Below, piece after piece: positions 59,123 to 64,000 of a DNA stretch of 64,000 nt. The stretch covers positions 27,489,969 through 27,553,968 of the forward strand of contig CM043942.1 of NCBI GenBank assembly GCA_014529385.2. The letters are read 5' to 3'. The notes under the pieces are model-generated. The model saw nothing but the letters and a program-made list of their open reading frames with translations, ran no database searches and had not been told where the DNA came from. Source of the DNA: Adiantum capillus-veneris. Taxonomy: Eukaryota; Streptophyta; Polypodiopsida; Polypodiales; Pteridaceae. Position numbers and translations under genes: made by a program. Numbering within the stretch: the stretch's first letter is position 1; every line of letters starts with the position of its first letter.

Positions 59123-59880
59123 CAGTCATTTCTGCATACCTCTAGCCTGCTCATTCTCAGACCTTTCCTCAAGTACATCATGTACATCTGCATCAAAAAT
59201 TGGGTGTTTGTGGCACCAAAGCATAACCCAAACACCCAAACATGCATGTGATCAATAGATGGCTTTCTATCATGCCATGCTTCATATGGAGTCAAAGACT
59301 GTGAAGCTTTTATAGGACATATGTTAAGTACATAAGTAGCACACATGATGGCCTCAAGACAAAATGAAGGCGGAAAAGCTTGACTTTTGACCATATATCG
59401 TGCCATCTTCGTAAAGTGACCTATTTTTCCTCTCAGCAACACCGTTTTGTTGAGGTGTATACAGCACTATACATTGGTGTTTTATCCCACGACAAGCCAA
59501 AAATGCATTAAAACCATGAGACATATCCCCCCCTCAATCAAATCGGAGGGTGCCCATAGTACATTTAAAGAAATTTTCAGCCATAGCTAAGAATTTCTTG
59601 AAGCACAAAAACACTTCAAACTTGGCTTTAAGTGGATATACTCATGGGTGCCTGGAGTAATTATCAGTGGAAGTCACAAAGTATAGGTAATTGCCCAAGG
59701 ACGGAGTTTGCATGGGCCCACAAACATCACTATGTACAAGTTGCAACCTACATGTAGCCCTAACTGAACCATCCTTTGGAAACTTTGAATGTTCCATCTT
59801 ACCCAAAATACAACCTTCAAAAACATACTCAATAGGTGCTTCAAGAGGCGGCAGATAAGTAGCCATGTTAGATTTCTACA
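59110..59880 (-). pseudogene. Copia C integrase
   Basis: The GAG-preintegrase end and first catalytic Asp are in LQLVHSDVCGPMQTPSLGNY (59866-59642, with CILGKMEHSKFP upstream). The second Asp is in TLRFD-stop-GGDM (about 59545), where D-N-G-G-E is usual. The Glu block reads YTPQQNGVAERKNRS (about 59450) before a frame change. The end has ATYVLNICPIKASQSLTPYE and AWHDRKPSIDHMHVWVFG (59340-59200). The DDE triad is traceable, but the frame is broken and the protein is dead. Confidence 0.88.
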
Positions 59881-60096
59881 AACTCAACAAATTGGCAAAA
59901 TTCAGATGCCCAAAACATGCATGCCAAAGTTTTTCATCTTAAATAGCCTTAGCATCGAGAACTTCATTTGCAAAATTCTTCCCACACTTGTCATACAAAG
60001 TGATCATATACAATCCATGGTATAAAATTTATGATGGAACAATCTTAAATCAACAAATTTTGAGATCATGAACTGCACATCTGTCGTCCACAAATT

Positions 60097-60648
60097 TCAC
60101 ACAACAAGACCAAGTCTTGCAAATGCAGATATAGACAAAAATTTCTTCTTGATCCCATGTGCATAAAGTGCATCAACAAGTGTGAAAGAACTGCCATTTG
60201 TAGCAGTCAACACAATCTTTTCAGTTCCCTTGACCGGATAAGAGGCATTGTTGGCACAAGTGACTAAATTACCATGAGGGACATCCTCAAGAGAGGTAAA
60301 CAAGTCACGATGAGAGGTAATGTTCTTTGTAGCACCACTGTCAAAGTACCACACGTGAGCATCTGCAGCAACTAACATACGTGCATTATGGATAGAAAGA
60401 TCATAAGTGCACTTTGCACTAAAAGCCCATTCTACATGAACATCGGCATCACAATCTCCTTTCACTGAAGACTCAACAATACCTACACTTGTAGTGGAAC
60501 CAGTCTCTTTTGCCTTCAATTTTGGACACTGGTTGATCAAGTGATTACAATAATGGCAACACATCTTCTTTTTTTCCTTTTCACTAAAATTCCCAAACAA
60601 GGTGTTACCAGCAAAAGCATTGGAAACAGGTGATTTTACACTTGCCAA
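60097..60648 (-). pseudogene. Copia C Gag C-terminus and protease
   Basis: A 183-residue frame. The knuckle reads CHYCNHLINQCP: the spacing between second Cys and His is short by three residues, so the CCHC knuckle has an in-frame deletion. The protease follows: HVWYFDSGATKNITSHRDLF with an intact D-S-G, then TCANNASYPVKGTEKIVLTA and DALYAHGIKKKFLSISAFAR, standard copia order. Confidence 0.9.
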
Positions 60649-60899
60649 AGAACCATGGGAAGTGGATACATTGCTATTACCACCTTTTTCTTGAGCAGCA
60701 ATAAAAGATTGTTCAATTGCATGTTGTTTAGCCCTATTTTTTCTTGAAATTGAATCTTACAACAACAATGTGCATAATGCATCAAACTTGATAACTTTAG
60801 GATCTCCTTGGGTCATAAGTCTCCAAGTACTAGCAAAAGTCTGGTAAGAGTGTAGCAACACATCAAGAACTTTCTGCACAAGAACACTCTAAAAAATGA

Positions 60900-61400
60900 C
60901 TTTGCTTGCAAAAATAAGTTTCTCATTTATATCCTTGATACCAGTACAACAAGGAAAGTGCCCATTTCATCTTCCTCATGCATAATCTTTGATCCAAGAT
61001 CTTTACATAGCAATGCAATTTTAGCCTCATTGCAACTTGCATAATGAGCAGCCAGAATATCCCAAGCCTGTTTTGCAAATCTTGGTGAGCGAATGTAGGG
61101 GTAATAGTGCATTTCACAAACAATGCAATCAATGCATGATCCTGTGCAACCTTAGGAAAAAAAAACTCTAGCAGCAGCAACCCTGCCAACCACCAAAATC
61201 TGCAACATCCTCAACATCGCCTACATCCTCATAGCCAGGACGTACATCAGTGCCTGCACAACATTTTAAATTCCATTTGACACATAGGATAATTTTCCCC
61301 ATCCAATTTATCAAATTAGCAACCAACATCTTGAACACATATTTGTTGTTGTCAACCATGTCAAATGTTTGCACCTGATGTGAAAACTACCCAAAAAGAG
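60900..61400 (-). pseudogene. Copia C Gag N-terminal region
   Basis: Frames at 61374-61168 and 61189-60923 carry a UBN2-like Gag: NLINWMGKIILCVKWNL, then SPRFAKQAWDILAAHYASCN and EAKIALLCKDLGSKIMHEED (the tAkeaWd.L pattern). The middle (60650-60900) is frame-broken and gives no continuous protein. Confidence 0.72.
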
Positions 61401-61710
61401 GAGAAATGAAGTGGGACGACCAACAGATGCTATATTACACAACCCGTAGAAGATTGTAAGGGACCTATTATGCAAAAAAAAGAAGTGACAAAAATTTTGC
61501 ACAAAATGACAAAATTACTTGTGCAGTAAGTGCCTATAGTAGAAACGGAGGCTGAAATGAGCCCAAATGAAAAATCTAAGCAGATCATGCTCTACGAGCC
61601 CCCTTGAAGTATTTATTGACCTGATGACACTCACTAAAGCTCATTGAAATCGAAGAAAGTGAGCGAGTGTGTGTTGGCAATGCTGGCGACGAATCTCGGG
61701 AGGACACAAC

Positions 61711-61724
61711 CTACTCTGATACAA
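61711..61724 (-). promoter_or_regulatory. Copia C primer binding site, initiator-Met-like
   Basis: TTGTATCAGAGTAG, two bases after the LTR end CCAACA. One to two changes from TGGTATCAGAGC. Confidence 0.78.
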
Positions 61725-61726
61725 AT

Positions 61727-61945
61727 TGTTGGAAATAGGGTTGCAGGGAAACACACACAACTTGGAGAAGAAGAAGGAAGCTCAAGGAACACAACAGAGA
61801 GTGTATTACTTAGTGTGCAATGGAAATATTAGATAGCCCTAGAGTGGTATATATACAATGCATGGGGAAAAAACTTCCTAGTGAGGGAAAAAATGCCCCG
61901 GTGGTCCTAAGTGTGTTCACACACATCACTATTACATGTATATGG
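61727..61945 (-). repeat. Copia C 5' LTR (outer end approximate)
   Basis: It ends TTTCCAACA at 61727. A TATA box GTATATATAC lies at 61847-61856. The outer end is set by similarity to 57445 (acatgtatatg) and is uncertain. Confidence 0.7.
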
Positions 61946-62300
61946 GTGGATGCATGAATAGGTGGACCAAAAACCTTGTCCCAGACAGAGGTTTTATAAC
62001 TGGTACATAAAACCATCTATATTATTTCAATTCAATATATTCTTTTGAACAGCTTTTTAATTAAATATAGAATTTCCACAACTTTTTGTTAAATATAGAA
62101 GACGGCTCTGTACCTCTTAACTATGCACGTCAGCTAGCTCTTTACACCACTACTATTTCCATGTCTCTTTTTCAAATATAGAAGATGGCTCTGTAGCTTT
62201 AACTATGCATGTCAGCCAGCTCTTTGTCTTCCCGCTCTCTCGTTTTCCTGTCTCTCTCTAACTCTCTATGTAGGAGCACAGATTGCTGTTTTACTTTGTA
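61946..62300. other. No gene recognised; short direct repeat
   Basis: Two diverged copies of a roughly 73-bp segment (atagaagacggctctgtacc ... cagctagctctttacacc and atagaagatggctctgtagc ... cagccagctctttgtctt) lie at 62093-62240. Confidence 0.6.
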
Positions 62301-62317
62301 GGCCTATCACACATCTA

Positions 62318-63117
62318 TTGCTGTCATATACTGCTCTTTCTCTCTGTAGGCCTATCACCTCGCTCAATATCTCCATCTCTAGCATGGAGCAAGAATCTCA
62401 CACTGTATGTGACTGCTTTCAGCCTCACCGTGAACTGTGTGCTAGGTATGTTGTTGATGCGGTCAAGGAATATTATGCTAGGAGAAAGAGGGATCAGTGT
62501 TCTAAGAACAAGCTTGAGCAGGTAGCACGTGAGGAAGATAATGATCAAAATGGTGCTGATGATGCAAAGCGTCAAATACTTTGCAATGACCTTGTTATGC
62601 TCTTCAATCGGCGTACAAAGGCCCTCGATGTTGCATCACGCTCAGATATTTTGTGCAAGTTTGTCAATCATCCTTTTCTTGGAGACCTTGAAATGCCCAG
62701 GGCACAAAAAACCTTCGTTGAAGCCATACGCAACACAATAGATGCAATCAATTTACCCAAGAGCGGACAGGAGCTCTTTCTTAAAAGGTTCATCACCACA
62801 ATGCTTATGAATGTTGAGTGTACATCTACCTCAAAAGAATGTTTCAGCTGCATCTAAGTTGCTAAATTTTCACAAGAGGAACCTCATAGCTACAAAGAAT
62901 CGGTTGAGGGCAGCAGATGATAGCAATTTTCCAATCTCTTTGTGAGCTCGACAGCCCATGGATCGTGGTTTCATAACACCTGATGAGAAAGAATTGATCT
63001 TCTCTTTTTGGATGTCTAACACTCGTGTTTCACCCAATAATAAGGATGTGTGCAGAAAGCGTATTGGAAGAAATTCATATGTCAAACATCCGGTGCATCT
63101 TCTTGAACAATATCAGG
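62318..63117 (+). pseudogene. Coding-like relic of unknown family, probably one exon end
   Basis: The frame at 62384-62857 reads CARYVVDAVKEYYARRKRDQ, LCNDLVMLFNRRTKALDVAS, FVNHPFLGDLEMPRAQKTFV and GQELFLKRFITTMLMN. After a one-base frame change near 62812 it continues SAASKLLNFHKRNLIATKNR, a stop (62943), then GFITPDEKELIFSFWMSNTR and VSPNNKDVCRKRIGR ... HPVHLLEQYQ. The block ends at CAG|gtaata (63117), a good donor site. Charged and helical; the fW....RVSPN..dv.rkRig motif looks like part of a DNA-transposon or dispersed gene family, but I cannot name it. Confidence 0.5.
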
Positions 63118-63425
63118 TAATAACTTGCTTCACTATATCCATTTTTGTTTTCTAATATTTGCATTCATGACCTATATTCAGTATTATTGGGTTGATAAGA
63201 GTAGATATGAAATCGGATATGAAGGAAGTTATAAATGGAAATAAGGGGAATTTGTATTTGGTCCTAGACTAAGAGTAGATAAATATTGGATGTGAAGGAG
63301 AATATAAATGGAAACATAGTCTTTATCATACGCGTATGTTTGCTGAAACATATGTTTGCAGACGCATACTTTCACACGCGTATGATATGTATAAACTGGT
63401 TAGGTAAAAAATTGGTTTACATAAC
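63118..63425. other. Intron-like or intergenic, with an inverted repeat
   Basis: atcatacgcgtatg (63326) and cacacgcgtatgat (about 63382) form an inverted pair, with short direct repeats (gatatgaaatcggatatgaa). No coding signal. Confidence 0.45.
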
Positions 63426-63427
63426 CA

Positions 63428-64000
63428 GTAAAAAACTTTTAGCACTTATTTCTCACTGGTATACATCGTGGTTAAGTGTTCACATGTACTGGTCAAGTGT
63501 TCACATGTACTGTTTGTCATGTTAGATAGGTAAAAAAGATATCGGTTTGAAAGGAAAATACTGGTTTACATATCCAGTAATTTTTTTTTAACAATTATTT
63601 CTCACTGGTATACATTGTGGTTAAGTGCTCACATGTACTGGTTAGGTAAATAACATACCGGGTTTAAATGAAAAGACTGGTTTACACAGCATTCAAAAAA
63701 TTTGAACTGGTTGACACTTATATACCACTGGTACGTACCAAGGACATGTGTTCATTTTTTTAAACACTTATTTCTCACTGGTATACATCGTGGTTAAGTG
63801 CTCACATGTACTGGTTAGGTAAATAACATACCGGTTTTAAATGAAGAAACTGGTTTACATCAACAGTAAGAACATTTGAACTAGTTGACACTTATATACC
63901 ACTGGTACGTACCAAGGACATGTGTTCATTTTTTTTAACACTTATTTCACACTGGTATACATCGTGGTTAAGTGCTCACATGTATTGGTTATGTAAATAA
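63428..64000. repeat. Minisatellite of about 174 bp, runs off the window
   Basis: Units start near 63443, 63592, 63765 and 63939 with cacttatttctcactggtat and include catgtactggttaggtaaat and accactggtacgtaccaagg. The first interval is 149 bp, the next two 173-174. Related short palindromes of the form ctggtttacat..ccag lie within. Confidence 0.88.

Larger units (their letters stand above)
57319..61945 (-). mobile_element. Copia element C, nearly complete
   Basis: A 127-bp 3' LTR (57319-57445) and a roughly 219-bp 5' LTR (61727 to about 61945) flank Gag, protease, integrase, RT and RNase H in the copia order. LTR similarity: ggaaaaaacctcctagtgag and tgcggtcctaagtgtgtt against tggtcctaagtgtgttc. 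The 3' LTR lacks about 90-100 bp in the middle, including the TATA region. The target duplication could not be fixed because the outer end of the 5' LTR is unclear. Every gene is broken. Confidence 0.85.

Overview
The window is a transposon graveyard from a eukaryotic nuclear genome, almost certainly a land plant with a large, repeat-rich genome. The signs are plant-type Ty3/gypsy elements (one a chromovirus), Ty1/copia elements primed by initiator-Met-like sites, a hAT transposase relic, TATA-bearing LTRs and very long (GA)n tracts. A fern or other seedless plant is my guess, but nothing here proves the lineage. No intact protein-coding gene, rRNA gene, tRNA gene, CRISPR array or prokaryotic operon was found. 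Nearly every long reading frame is a broken retroelement gene or a microsatellite.

Layout. 1-6076 (minus): a gag-type LTR element (family 1) with Gag blocks, a 2-kb leader, an Asp-tRNA-type primer site and a 923-bp LTR. 6100-7022: an array of about seven hairpin repeats. 7023-18170: a copia element (A) inserted in that array, its 3' LTR split by a complete chromovirus (7400-14871, TSD CACTA), whose 5' LTR is in turn split by a terminal-inverted-repeat element (13350-13812). The array resumes at 18171. 18.3-21.1 kb: minisatellites and a decayed, possibly intron-bearing coding region of unknown family. 21158-21904 (minus): a copia RT/RNase H fragment. 22-25.5 kb: microsatellites and little else. 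25534-32640 (plus): a second family 1 copy with 5' LTR, leader, Gag and a dead protease. 32.9-33.8 kb: copia (B) 3' end. 35.8-36.7 kb: hAT transposase relic. 39.4-46.7 kb (plus): family 3, a gag-protease element with no reverse transcriptase. 46.9-52.3 kb (plus): family 4, another gag-protease element. 54.1-55.7 kb (plus): copia B again, followed by a second copy of the inverted-repeat element. 57319-61945 (minus): a nearly complete copia (C). 62.3-63.1 kb: a coding-like relic of unknown family. 63.4 kb to the end: a minisatellite of about 174 bp.

How the parts relate. Families 3 and 4 keep structural genes and a protease-like domain but show no RT, RNase H or integrase, so they probably moved with enzymes supplied in trans (TR-GAG-like). 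Family 1 may be the same type, but its copies are cut off. The most unusual signal is a set of spaced perfect or near-perfect palindromes with CGCG or GCGC cores. They lie in the untranslated leaders and LTRs of families 1 and 3. In family 1 the two copies carry different cores, each shared between LTR and leader within a copy. This looks like a cis-acting site evolving with its element.
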